Source: Terriglobia bacterium
GTDB taxonomy: Bacteria > Acidobacteriota > Terriglobia > UBA7540
Reading direction: 5' to 3'
Assembly: GCA_030042795.1 (NCBI GenBank)
Contig: JASHYZ010000621.1
Span: 1 to 6,804, forward strand
Length of the DNA stretch: 6,804 nt
In this document: positions 1-5,114 of the stretch, in pieces
Position numbering within the stretch: the first letter of the stretch is position 1
Layout: every line of letters begins with the position of its first letter
The notes under the pieces: model-generated
What the model saw: only the letters and a program-made list of their open reading frames with translations
Databases searched by the model: none
What the model was told of the DNA's origin: nothing
Position numbers and translations under genes: made by a program

Positions 1-107
1 GAGGCCACGCGACGCCGCCAAATTAGAACAGTACCTCCCCGGAGACAGAATTCTGGGACCGATTTCTGTATTCTCCTGAAAGCAAGTGACTCGGCGTCTT
101 GATCCAT
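1..107 (-). CDS. Possible 5' part of an unidentified gene running off the left edge
   Basis: An ATG at 107-105 opens a minus-strand frame that stays open for 35 codons to the window edge. The peptide begins MDQDAESLAFRRIQKSV and continues with a CLRGGTVLIWRRRVA stretch. A GGAG ribosome binding site lies at 115-112, four bases before the ATG, which is rather close. A near-perfect palindrome sits immediately upstream. I do not recognise the protein and no domain is visible in so few residues. A frame of this length can stay open by chance, so this is only a candidate. The neighbouring frame, a 74-codon reading on the same strand from 247 to 23, has no ribosome binding site and no protein-like pattern; the two cannot both be real. 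If the gene is genuine, it is the next gene downstream of hemD on the same strand, possibly separately regulated. Confidence 0.3.
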   Translation of the reverse strand, partial: MDQDAESLAFRRIQKSVPEFCLRGGTVLIWRRRVA

Positions 108-250
108 TTTTCTCCAAAATGTAAAGATCCTTTACACTTTTGCGTTTTGAATCTGCCTCCTAAGTCCTTTAGAATTGACGCTGGTTTAGCGCTAAGAAAA
201 GGCTGGTACCGGATCACCCCGTCCTTCGAATGGACCATCAGGTCCACGAG
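108..250. other. AT-rich region downstream of hemD
   Basis: Base composition drops visibly after the hemD stop compared with the GC-rich hem genes. Apart from the palindrome at 116-140 and an AGGAGG-like run near 160-167 on the minus strand, I find no gene, tRNA or clear terminator. The 74-codon minus-strand frame from GTG at 247 starts only three bases after the hemD stop. Its codon third positions turn AT-rich after the first dozen codons, and its residues show no recognisable motif, so I do not annotate it as a gene. Confidence 0.5.
116..140 (-). promoter_or_regulatory. AT-rich palindrome: operator or weak terminator after hemD
   Basis: Seven-base arms TGTAAAG and CTTTACA face each other across a three-base centre. 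The pairing extends outward through one G-U wobble and three more A-T pairs on the minus strand. It lies about 110 bases past the hemD stop and just before the candidate ATG at 107. Read as RNA it forms a hairpin followed by a short U-rich stretch, so it could end the hem transcript. Read as DNA it has the symmetry of a dimeric repressor site controlling the next gene. The stem is AT-rich, unlike a classical intrinsic terminator. I cannot choose between the two roles and assign no regulator. Confidence 0.35.
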
Positions 251-1027
251 TCAAGCCTTCTCGAAGTAGTCCGAAATCGCCGCCACCAACCCAGGAATCG
301 TTGATTCAGGGGCTTCCAACACCACCTCGAAGCCTAACTGCCGCACAGTCTCCGAGGTGATAGGCCCAATCGACGCCGCCTTCACGCCGTTTACGGACAT
401 CACTTGACGCTCGCGAAGCAGGCGGGCAAAGTTCTGTGCAGTAGACGAGCTTGTGAAGGTGACGAGTTCGGGCGGAGGCGTGAGCAGACGGGCGAATTCG
501 TCCGCCGTGAGACTGGGGAGCGTGGTCTCATAAGCCTCCACGACTTCAACCCTCGCACCACTCTCGCGCAGGACGCGAGGCACCAGGTCGCGAGCCACTT
601 TCGCCCGCGGAATCAGGAAGGCCTTGCCGTACAGGTCGCATCCGTCGAGGGCTTGCAGCAGCCCTTCAGCACGATAGGCCGCAGGCACGAAGTCCACACG
701 CACCCCGTGTCGCGCCAATTCGGCCGCGGTCGCGGGGCCGATCGCCCCCACCTGAAGGTTCGCCAGCTCGGCGGCGGTCTTGCCACAAGCTTTGAGGCGC
801 TCCATCAGTTTCTTCACGCCGTTGACGGAGGTGAGGATGAGGTAATCGAACTGATCGAGTGAGGTCAGTGCGCGGTCGAGAGGTTCCCACGAATCCGGGT
901 CGCGAATCTCAATGGTGGGAATCTCAACAACCGAGGCGCCGAGCTCTTCAAGCGGGCGGCGCAAGGCGCTGCTTTGTTCGCGGGCCCGCGTCACCGCAAT
1001 GCGTCTCCCAGTCAGCGACCGGGCCAT
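251..1027 (-). CDS. hemD: Uroporphyrinogen-III synthase
   Basis: HemD cyclises hydroxymethylbilane to uroporphyrinogen III with inversion of ring D, in the cytoplasm; this is the branch point to heme, siroheme and cobalamin. The 258-residue product has the usual family length. It starts with the typical GRRIAVTRAREQ strand (about residues 8-18). It also has DYLILTSVNGV (61-71), GAIGPATAAEL (94-104), VVEAYET (162-168, with the conserved Tyr166), LVTFTSSSTAQNF (188-200) and SIGPITSETV (219-228). This matches the two-domain fold, in which domain 1 is built from both termini and domain 2 from the middle. The family is weakly conserved in sequence, but these motifs plus the position after hemC make the call firm. 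The ATG at 1027 shares one base with the hemC TGA (TGATG), so translation is probably coupled. An in-frame TTG one codon earlier is a less likely start. hemB does not follow. Confidence 0.96.
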   Translation of the reverse strand: MARSLTGRRIAVTRAREQSSALRRPLEELGASVVEIPTIEIRDPDSWEPLDRALTSLDQFDYLILTSVNGVKKLMERLKACGKTAAELANLQVGAIGPATAAELARHGVRVDFVPAAYRAEGLLQALDGCDLYGKAFLIPRAKVARDLVPRVLRESGARVEVVEAYETTLPSLTADEFARLLTPPPELVTFTSSSTAQNFARLLRERQVMSVNGVKAASIGPITSETVRQLGFEVVLEAPESTIPGLVAAISDYFEKA

Positions 1028-1932
1028 CAAGCCGCCTCCAGAATTTCGCGAGCGCCTTGCACCAGCAGGTCTTCAGCCAACGCCCATCCCACCGCGTCAG
1101 GATCAGAACTCGGACCGGAGGCCTGGGCCCGAATCAGCCTGCTGCCGTCGGGTCGAGCGACGACTCCGATGATTTCGAGACGCCCGCCGGCCGCAGAGGC
1201 ATGTGCGGCGATGGGAACTGCACAGCCACCGCCGAGACGGCGCAGCGTGGCGCGTTCCGCTCGAACGGTGGCATGCGCGACGGGATCATCGAGTGCTTTC
1301 ACGGCCTCTGCCAACAGTTTGTCATTTTCCCGCGTCTCAATGGCGAGCGCTCCCTGTCCAACAGCGGGGCAGAGTTTTCCTGGAGGAAAGCAGTGCGTGA
1401 TTCTCGATAGGAAACCGAGCCTCATAAGCCCTGCCGCCGCCATCACCAAGGCGTCACACTCACCACATTCGAGCTTGCGCAGTCGCGTGTCTACGTTGCC
1501 CCGAATGGGGACGATCTCGATATCTTCGCGGAGGTAGCGCAACTGCGACTGCCGGCGCGGGGAACTGGTGCTAAGACGACCGCCCGGCGGCAAGGCGCTG
1601 AAACTTGCGCCATCGCGGGAAACATAAGCATCGTGAGGGTCTTCGCGCGCAGGAACTGCAGCAACCACCAGTCCCGGCGGCTGTTCGGTGGGCAGATCTT
1701 TGAAGCTGTGCACGGCCACGTCGATGGTCCGGGCGGCAAGCGCTTCCTCAATCTCTTTGACGAATAGGCCCTTCACGCCGGAGCTCTCGAGCGAGACTCG
1801 GGCCAATCGGTCGCCACTCGTGCGGATAACGCGAACTTGAACGTCGTGGCCGGCCGCCGCGAGGCGCTCTTGGACCCAGTTCGCCTGCCAAAGGGCCAAT
1901 GTACTGCCTCGCGAGCCAATTACGATTCTCAT
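1027..1932 (-). CDS. hemC: Porphobilinogen deaminase (hydroxymethylbilane synthase)
   Basis: HemC condenses four porphobilinogen molecules into the linear tetrapyrrole hydroxymethylbilane, using a covalently bound dipyrromethane primer. From the ATG at 1932 the protein is 301 residues, the normal length, and begins with the family N-terminus IGSRGSTLALWQA. Other hallmarks are KGLFVKEIEEAL (54-65), VAVHSFKDLPT (72-82) with the catalytic Asp79 after Lys78, TSSPRRQ (122-128), IRGNVDTRL (143-151) and AVGQGALAIE (190-199). RRLGGGCAVPI (231-241) supplies Cys237 for cofactor attachment. All expected catalytic residues are present. An in-frame GTG at 2001 would add 23 residues unlike any HemC N-terminus, so I reject it. 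No strong Shine-Dalgarno sequence precedes 1932. The gene is separated from hemA by 156 bases containing inverted repeats, and its stop overlaps the hemD start. Confidence 0.97.
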   Translation of the reverse strand: MRIVIGSRGSTLALWQANWVQERLAAAGHDVQVRVIRTSGDRLARVSLESSGVKGLFVKEIEEALAARTIDVAVHSFKDLPTEQPPGLVVAAVPAREDPHDAYVSRDGASFSALPPGGRLSTSSPRRQSQLRYLREDIEIVPIRGNVDTRLRKLECGECDALVMAAAGLMRLGFLSRITHCFPPGKLCPAVGQGALAIETRENDKLLAEAVKALDDPVAHATVRAERATLRRLGGGCAVPIAAHASAAGGRLEIIGVVARPDGSRLIRAQASGPSSDPDAVGWALAEDLLVQGAREILEAA

Positions 1933-1963
1933 GGGTTGGCCGGACTTTGATCTGCTAACGACC

Positions 1964-2057
1964 AGCGCTGCAGCAACGGTCTGCGACCCCCGTCTCGACA
2001 CATCGCCTGCTGAGTAACGGCTTAAGCGCTCCCTTGCAAGGCAGCGCTCTGAGCGCT
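1964..2057 (-). repeat. AGCGCT-rich inverted repeats in the hemA-hemC gap
   Basis: The self-complementary word AGCGCT occurs at 1964-1969, 2025-2030, 2043-2048 and 2052-2057. The outer pair of the right cluster forms seven-base arms, AGCGCTC at 2025-2031 and GAGCGCT at 2051-2057. A ten-base palindrome CCTTGCAAGG (2032-2041) lies between them. In the minus-strand transcript this can fold into alternative hairpins between the hemA stop and the hemC start. No U-run follows, so it is not a standard terminator. A role in RNA processing, partial attenuation or stability is possible but is inference only. No gene fits in the 156-base gap. Confidence 0.5.
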
Positions 2058-2088
2058 ACAACAAAGGCGTTGCCCAGCCACGCTTCGG

Positions 2089-3354
2089 TCACTCATTCAC
2101 GCCAAAGATGCGGCGGACCATCTGAACAAGCGTACGGTGCTCAGGGTTTCCGGCGCCGCTCTTCATCTCGGTCAGCGGCCCGTGAAGGATCTTGCTCAAC
2201 ATGCCGCGCGTCAGCGCCTCCACTGCCTCTAACTGTTCGGCATTCAAGTTGGCTAACCGGCCGCGAAAGCGCTCCACCTCAGCGGCCCGGATACTCTCGA
2301 GGCGTTGTTCCAGGGCGACAATCGTGGGAGCCAACTCTTTAGCCGCCAAACGCCGCAGCGTGCGCTCCACTTCCTCTTCGACAATCTCCTCAGCCCACAC
2401 AGCTTCACGCTCGCGTTGCTTGCGATTTGCAGCCACCACTTGTTCCAGGTCGTCGATGTCATAGACGAAGGCGTTACCGAGCTCGTTGACGGCGGGGTCA
2501 ATGTCCCGGGGCACCGCGATGTCAACGAAGAACATAGGCCGCTGCTTGCGGGCATCCAGCAAATGCTCAACCTGCTCACGCGTGACAAGAAAGCCGGGGG
2601 AATCGGTCGAGCTGATCACGATGTCGGCACGGCCAAGATGCTCCTGGAGGGCTTCGAACGGCACGGCCGCGCCGTGAAATGCCACCGCTAACTCGCAGGC
2701 TTTCTCATAGGTGCGATTGGCCACCAGAATGGAGCTTGCTCCGCTCGACACCAAGTGCCGGGCAGCCAGCTCGCTCATCTTTCCCGCGCCCAGAATGAAG
2801 ACAGTTTTGCCCTCCAAACTACCGAAGATTTTCCTGGCCAGCTCGACGGCAGCATAAGATACCGAAACGGCCGCGGTGCCCAAAGCAGTCTCGCGCCGCA
2901 CACGCCTTCCTACTGCGAGCGCCTGTTGAGCAATCTCGTGCAAGGGACCGTTCAGCGCGCGCGCCTCCTCGGCGGCAAGATAGGCTTGCTTGAACTGACC
3001 CAGAATCTGCGGCTCACCGAGAACCATCGAATCCAGGCTGGAAGCCACACGAAACAGGTGCCGAATTACGTCAGGGCCACGCTGCCAGTAAAAATGCTGC
3101 TCGTAGGGAGCCAGATCACAGTGGTGAAAGTCCGACAGAAAATCGCGGACCGCCGGCTGAACCTCAATTCCATCCTCGCCTGATGCAGCCAGGTCCACGC
3201 GGTTACAGGTGGAAAGGATGAGACCTTCGCGGATCCCCTCGCGCCTTACCAGGTCCATGAGCGCCGCCGGCAAGTGGGACTCACGGATGTTCATGCGTTC
3301 GCGCACCTCCACGGGAGCCGTGCGATAGCTGATGCCGACAAGGATCAGGTTCAT
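2089..3354 (-). CDS. hemA: Glutamyl-tRNA reductase
   Basis: This NADPH-dependent enzyme reduces the glutamate of Glu-tRNA(Glu) to glutamate-1-semialdehyde, the first committed step of the C5 route to 5-aminolevulinate. From the ATG at 3354 it is 421 residues, the usual size. Visible motifs are GISYRTAPVEVRE (7-19) and ILSTCNR (46-52) with the catalytic Cys50. HLFRVASSLDSMVLGEPQI (99-117) includes the conserved His99; Ser106 stands where Gly is common. The Rossmann nucleotide-binding loop is GAGKMSE (189-195), followed by NRT (213-215), FVDIAVPRDIDP (276-287) and YDIDDL (298-303). The charged helical C-terminal part (about 310-421) is the dimerisation domain. An in-frame TTG at 3363 would add three residues. 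Neither start has a convincing Shine-Dalgarno sequence. A palindrome-rich gap separates it from the upstream ccsA-like gene, which is probably co-transcribed. In many bacteria HemA is controlled by heme, but no such signal is identifiable here. Confidence 0.97.
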   Translation of the reverse strand: MNLILVGISYRTAPVEVRERMNIRESHLPAALMDLVRREGIREGLILSTCNRVDLAASGEDGIEVQPAVRDFLSDFHHCDLAPYEQHFYWQRGPDVIRHLFRVASSLDSMVLGEPQILGQFKQAYLAAEEARALNGPLHEIAQQALAVGRRVRRETALGTAAVSVSYAAVELARKIFGSLEGKTVFILGAGKMSELAARHLVSSGASSILVANRTYEKACELAVAFHGAAVPFEALQEHLGRADIVISSTDSPGFLVTREQVEHLLDARKQRPMFFVDIAVPRDIDPAVNELGNAFVYDIDDLEQVVAANRKQREREAVWAEEIVEEEVERTLRRLAAKELAPTIVALEQRLESIRAAEVERFRGRLANLNAEQLEAVEALTRGMLSKILHGPLTEMKSGAGNPEHRTLVQMVRRIFGVNE

Positions 3355-3395
3355 AGCGTGCAAAAAACAGAAAGCCGCGGTCTCAATCCTGTCTC

Positions 3396-3412
3396 ACGGG
3401 CTGGAAGCCCGT
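3396..3412. repeat. Short palindromic repeat, copy A1
   Basis: This is a perfect hairpin: ACGGGCT (3396-3402), loop GGA, AGCCCGT (3406-3412). A second copy with loop GAA lies at 3468-3484 and a degenerate one at 3518-3530. I recognise this type of 'GGGCTGGAAGCCCGT' element as common in intergenic DNA of Acidobacteriota, but that is recall and was not searched. It is intergenic, between the ccsA-like gene and hemA. With the neighbouring copies it forms a small REP-like cluster. Confidence 0.7.
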
Positions 3413-3423
3413 ACCACACGTGG

Positions 3424-3442
3424 CACGGCCATCCTGGCTGTG
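3424..3442. repeat. Short palindromic repeat of a second type, module B
   Basis: CACGGCC (3424-3430) and GGCTGTG (3436-3442) flank ATCCT and pair at six of seven positions, with one G-T wobble. It lies 11 bases after copy A1. The bases joining them include the short palindrome CCACACGTGG (3413-3422). The A and B modules together look like one composite REP-like unit rather than random sequence. Confidence 0.6.
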
Positions 3443-3467
3443 AATGCCAGATGCATAAACTCAAGTC

Positions 3468-3484
3468 ATGGGCTGAAAGCCCGT
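3468..3484. repeat. Short palindromic repeat, copy A2
   Basis: ATGGGCT (3468-3474), loop GAA, AGCCCGT (3478-3484) form a seven-pair stem with one G-T wobble. It is followed by GCTACC, comparable with the TACCAC that closes copy A1. Copies A1 and A2 lie 72 bases apart in direct orientation, which suggests duplication or two insertions of the same element. Confidence 0.65.
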
Positions 3485-3508
3485 GCTACCCTCAGCGCAT
3501 GTGGCTTC

Positions 3509-4318
3509 TCAAGGTCTCGGCAGGAAGCCGTGCTGCCCGCTCAGAAACGTGACACCCAAGAAGGTAATCATGACTGCGCCAAAACCGAAAACGGCGCCGT
3601 AGGCCGCGCGCCGCCCGCGCCAGTTTCCGCTGACACGAGTAGAAAAAAGCGTGAGGTAGATCAGCCACGTCACCATCGTGGCCAGGATTTTGGGATCGAA
3701 CTCCCAGGTACCCTTCCAAGTGCGGCTGGCCCACACAAAGCCGGTGACCAAACCGATGGCCAGAAACAGATTCCCCACCACCAAAGACCCGTAGTAGAGC
3801 CGGTCACACTCTTCAAGCGACGGCAGACGGTAATAGAAGGCGCGCGGGTTCTTCGACTTCAACTCATTCTCTTGAATCAGGTACATGAGTCCGGCCACAA
3901 AGGTGAGAAAGAAACCGGTATAGCCCAGAATCATTGAGGCGATGTGAATCCCCACCCAGCCCCCTCGAAAACCCGCTGAGCCGAATGATGCATCAGGGTT
4001 CACAGCAGCCGCCAGCGCCAGCAGAAAGACGAACGGCAGCATGAAGAGCCCCAGCGAAGCGACATGGTAACGCAGATAAACCAGAAAGAAGGCGAGCGTA
4101 AGGTCAAACGCGAAGAAGGAGATGGCGGCGCGAACGTCAGTCACCGGCAGATGGTGCATTTGAATGGCCGATGCCGCCAACGAGACCGCATGCACAGCCA
4201 GACCGCAACCCAGCGCTCCCAGCGCCGTTCCGGGCAGAGCGGAGCGGTGGCGTACCAGCGACGGTACCGTGAGAAGAATGCCCAGCCCGTAAAGGCCAAG
4301 CGCAGCCCAGAGCAACAT
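3509..4318 (-). CDS. CcsA/HemX-like cytochrome c assembly membrane protein
   Basis: This 269-residue, strongly hydrophobic protein has about eight membrane helices (roughly residues 2-20, 32-55, 65-82, 88-106, 122-148, 177-197, 211-227 and 237-260). It fits the cytochrome c assembly family (Pfam Cytochrom_C_asm), which includes CcsA, CcmC and the HemX protein of Bacillus hem operons. Family marks are a Trp-rich external loop TWKGTWEFDPK (200-210), a weakened WWD motif, and histidines at 125 (GIHIASMILGY) and 263 (FLSGQHGF) in the places where heme-handling members carry them. CcsA proteins present heme for cytochrome c maturation; HemX proteins affect HemA level. Position directly upstream of hemA fits either role, so I give no symbol. 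The ATG at 4318 lacks a clear Shine-Dalgarno sequence but lies shortly after an extended -10 element. The last residues, HGFLPRP, coincide with a degenerate palindromic repeat. Confidence 0.88.
   Translation of the reverse strand: MLLWAALGLYGLGILLTVPSLVRHRSALPGTALGALGCGLAVHAVSLAASAIQMHHLPVTDVRAAISFFAFDLTLAFFLVYLRYHVASLGLFMLPFVFLLALAAAVNPDASFGSAGFRGGWVGIHIASMILGYTGFFLTFVAGLMYLIQENELKSKNPRAFYYRLPSLEECDRLYYGSLVVGNLFLAIGLVTGFVWASRTWKGTWEFDPKILATMVTWLIYLTLFSTRVSGNWRGRRAAYGAVFGFGAVMITFLGVTFLSGQHGFLPRP
3518..3530. repeat. Degenerate palindromic repeat overlapping the ccsA 3' end, copy A3
   Basis: CGGC (3518-3521), AGGAA, GCCG (3527-3530) keeps the GGAAGCC core of copy A1. It is followed by TGCTGCC, close to the TGCTACC after copy A2. 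The stem is weaker than in A1 and A2. It lies inside the last codons of the ccsA-like gene and encodes part of HGFLPRP on the minus strand. The likeness could be chance, but its place next to two clear copies argues for common origin. Confidence 0.4.
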
Positions 4319-4351
4319 GACAGGGGATGATGCCTCAGCTCATCGAGTCTC

Positions 4352-4360
4352 AGTATATCA
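4352..4360 (-). promoter_or_regulatory. Extended -10 promoter candidate for the ccsA-hem block
   Basis: On the minus strand TGATATACT contains a TATACT hexamer preceded by TG at the extended -10 position. It would start transcription near 4345, about 27 bases before the ccsA ATG at 4318. I see no good -35 hexamer at 16-18 bases, which extended -10 promoters can lack. If it is real it probably drives ccsA, hemA, hemC and hemD together. Confidence 0.4.
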
Positions 4361-4453
4361 TCCGGAGTGCAGCGGCTGGCCCGCTTGCCGGTTGCGAGTA
4401 GGTAACCGAGTCACCAGGGACAGGCGCGGCGAGCTATTCGGACGCCAAATTCC

Positions 4454-4478
4454 GAACAGGCTGAAGCTCCCCCTGTTC
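4454..4478 (-). terminator. Hairpin downstream of the dinB-like gene
   Basis: GAACAGG (4454-4460) and CCTGTTC (4472-4478) form seven perfect pairs around an eleven-base loop. It lies 38-62 bases past the stop of the DinB-family gene, between it and the ccsA promoter. On the minus strand only a weak AATTT follows, so it is a poor intrinsic terminator. It may still protect or end the upstream transcript. Nothing else is evident in the 197-base gap apart from the ccsA promoter candidate. Confidence 0.3.
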
Positions 4479-4515
4479 CGACGTGAAGTTCCTCCTCGAG
4501 AATCTTGTCGGCTCA

Positions 4516-5022
4516 TTAGCGCTCCTCGTCAGCGGAGGGACCATAAAGAGCCGGCACTGGCAGATCGTTAAGCCTGAAGTAGACTCCAAGTTGAGCTCGG
4601 TGATGGATGGTGTGATTCAAGACGAAGTTTCGAAAGACAGTCAGGCGCGGAAGGGTGAAGACTATCGTTCCCCCCGTGAGGAGGGACCACGGCTTCCCGA
4701 GGCTTTCTTCGCTAACCCCAGCCAAAGCAGCGCGGGCTGTAGCCACGTTCTTATCGAAGAGATCCAGTATCTCCTGGTGAGAGCCAATGAATGCGGGCTC
4801 GTGGGGCGCACTCCCCGGCGGGGAGAGGTCGAAGGAGTCTTGCTGCAGAGCAGTCGCACCCCAGGCTGGAATCTCAGCCAGATGGGTAGCCAGCCGCCCG
4901 AGGCTGGAAGATTTTGGGTGCGGCCGCCATTCCATGCGGTCATCCGGAACCCGTTCAAGAGACTTCCTGGTATGCGCCATTTCCTGGTCAAACTCAGCCA
5001 ACAGAGCTTCTCGCAGGGTCAT
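4516..5022 (-). CDS. DinB/YfiT-like putative metal-dependent protein
   Basis: The 168-residue product has the size and pattern of the DinB four-helix-bundle superfamily, whose members bind a divalent metal through three histidines. The likely ligands are His47 in LGRLATHLAEIPAW (41-54) and His137 and His141 in VLNHTIHHRAQLGVYFRL (134-151). The Asn-His-x-x-x-His-His pattern near the C-terminus and the GRLATHL helix are typical. LPVPALYGPSADE close to the end resembles the usual DinB 'lPxPxxYGPSADE' tail. The family includes thiol-dependent transferases (mycothiol or bacillithiol) as well as many members of unknown substrate, so no reaction can be given. The ATG at 5022 is chosen because AGGAG lies six bases upstream and the protein then starts MTLREALLAEF; an in-frame codon at 5076 would add 18 residues. 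A good promoter candidate lies just upstream, so it may be transcribed independently of the yihY-like gene. Confidence 0.9.
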   Translation of the reverse strand: MTLREALLAEFDQEMAHTRKSLERVPDDRMEWRPHPKSSSLGRLATHLAEIPAWGATALQQDSFDLSPPGSAPHEPAFIGSHQEILDLFDKNVATARAALAGVSEESLGKPWSLLTGGTIVFTLPRLTVFRNFVLNHTIHHRAQLGVYFRLNDLPVPALYGPSADEER

Positions 5023-5034
5023 AAGCTTCTCCTG
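5023..5034 (-). promoter_or_regulatory. Ribosome binding site fixing the dinB-like start
   Basis: AGGAG followed by the six-base spacer AAGCTT precedes the ATG at 5022 on the minus strand. This is a near-ideal arrangement and decides this start over the in-frame upstream codon at 5076. Confidence 0.7.
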
Positions 5035-5047
5035 GATGTATCCTTGG

Positions 5048-5076
5048 ATTTTAGAGTGGATCGCGCCATCGGGCAA
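5048..5076 (-). promoter_or_regulatory. Promoter candidate for the dinB-like gene
   Basis: On the minus strand TTGCCC (5076-5071) matches four of six -35 bases, and TAAAAT (5053-5048) matches five of six -10 bases. The spacer is exactly 17. Transcription would start near 5041 and give a leader of about 20 bases carrying the AGGAG site. It lies in the 92-base gap after the yihY-like stop. Confidence 0.45.
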
Positions 5077-5114
5077 TTGAGAACACGCGGGACTGGAAGA
5101 CTGAATTGGCCCCC

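Noticed and set aside
23..247. Minus-strand 74-codon frame three bases after hemD
   Set aside because: It has a GTG start with no ribosome binding site, codon use shifts to AT-rich third positions within the frame, and no motif is visible. It could still be a remnant.
404..862. Plus-strand open frame of 152 codons opposite hemD
   Set aside because: It is antisense to a well-supported hemD, has no recognisable motif, and reflects GC-rich codon structure on the other strand.
859..1537. Overlapping plus-strand open frames of 183 and 187 codons opposite hemC and hemD
   Set aside because: They are rich in Arg, Ser, Pro and Ala as expected for shadow frames, and lie opposite genes with complete catalytic motifs.
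1933..2001. HemC start at GTG 2001
   Set aside because: It would add 23 residues before the canonical MRIVIGSRGSTLALWQA start; the ATG at 1932 gives the usual family length.
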